The position numbers and the translations under genes are program-made. The notes beneath the pieces are model-generated. The model was not told where the DNA came from and did not search any database. It saw only the letters and a program-made list of their open reading frames with translations. From an uncultured Erysipelotrichaceae bacterium (lineage in GTDB: Bacteria; Bacillota_I; Bacilli_A; Erysipelotrichales; Erysipelotrichaceae): a stretch of DNA of 5,520 bases. Shown one piece after another: positions 5,454 to 5,520 of the stretch (its first letter is position 1; every line of letters starts with the position of its first letter). The DNA is taken from positions 1 through 5,520 of the forward strand of contig CACZNO010000108.1 of the NCBI GenBank assembly GCA_902782505.1, given 5' to 3'.

Positions 5454-5520
5454 ATTTGATGTGGTAGGTATCTTCTTCACAGGCGAACGCTTTTTCCAGT
5501 TTTTCGCCGAGTTCCTTCAT
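5452..5520 (-). CDS. 3' end of a minus-strand gene, product unknown (partial)
   Basis: Reading the minus strand leftward from the window edge gives 22 codons, MKELGEKLEKAFACEEDTYH then IK, ending in TAA at 5454-5452. The stop abuts the shared terminator, which fits a real gene end. The Lys/Glu-rich, helix-like tail is typical of the C-terminus of a cytoplasmic protein. The ATG at the very edge is in frame, but the gene probably continues beyond the window. I do not recognise the family from this fragment. Confidence 0.5.
   Translation of the reverse strand: MKELGEKLEKAFACEEDTYHIK

Overview
The window looks like a chromosomal stretch from a low-GC-positive (Bacillota) bacterium, most likely a gut- or rumen-type anaerobe of the Clostridia or Erysipelotrichia kind. 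The reasons are strong AGGAGG-type ribosome binding sites, short gaps filled with intrinsic terminators, standard TGA stops, and the style of the proteins. I cannot name a genus. GC content looks moderate and fairly even across the genes, and I see no insertion sequence, tRNA, rRNA or CRISPR array.

Layout, left to right: (1) the C-terminal end of a major facilitator permease (1-414, +), closed by a terminator at 427-446. (2) A two-gene unit: a small ECF-like sigma-70 factor (525-1082) overlapping by ATGA a 491-residue protein (1079-2554). That protein has a short cytoplasmic head, one transmembrane helix, a stalk and a complete serpin (serine protease inhibitor) domain. A possible self-recognised ECF promoter lies just ahead at 477-503. 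(3) A small DUF1232/YkvA-like protein (2636-3070) with its own consensus-like housekeeping promoter and a terminator. (4) An RlmI-like rRNA cytosine methyltransferase (3157-4362), followed by a terminator whose hairpin overlaps a promoter for the next gene. (5) A cytosolic alpha/beta hydrolase of the monoacylglycerol lipase/lysophospholipase type (4478-5410). (6) A bidirectional terminator, then the 3' end of a gene on the minus strand (5452-5520).

The most interesting part is the sigma factor-serpin pair. No separate anti-sigma gene is present. The serpin protein carries, ahead of its membrane helix, the kind of short charged cytoplasmic head found on single-pass anti-sigma proteins. The arrangement suggests a membrane-tethered serpin that could act as sensor and anti-sigma factor at once: an outside protease attacks the reactive loop, the serpin changes shape, and the sigma factor is released. 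That is inference. The sequence directly shows the gene order, the ATGA coupling, the single membrane helix and the well-preserved serpin fold signatures. The other genes look like independent, mostly housekeeping transcription units.
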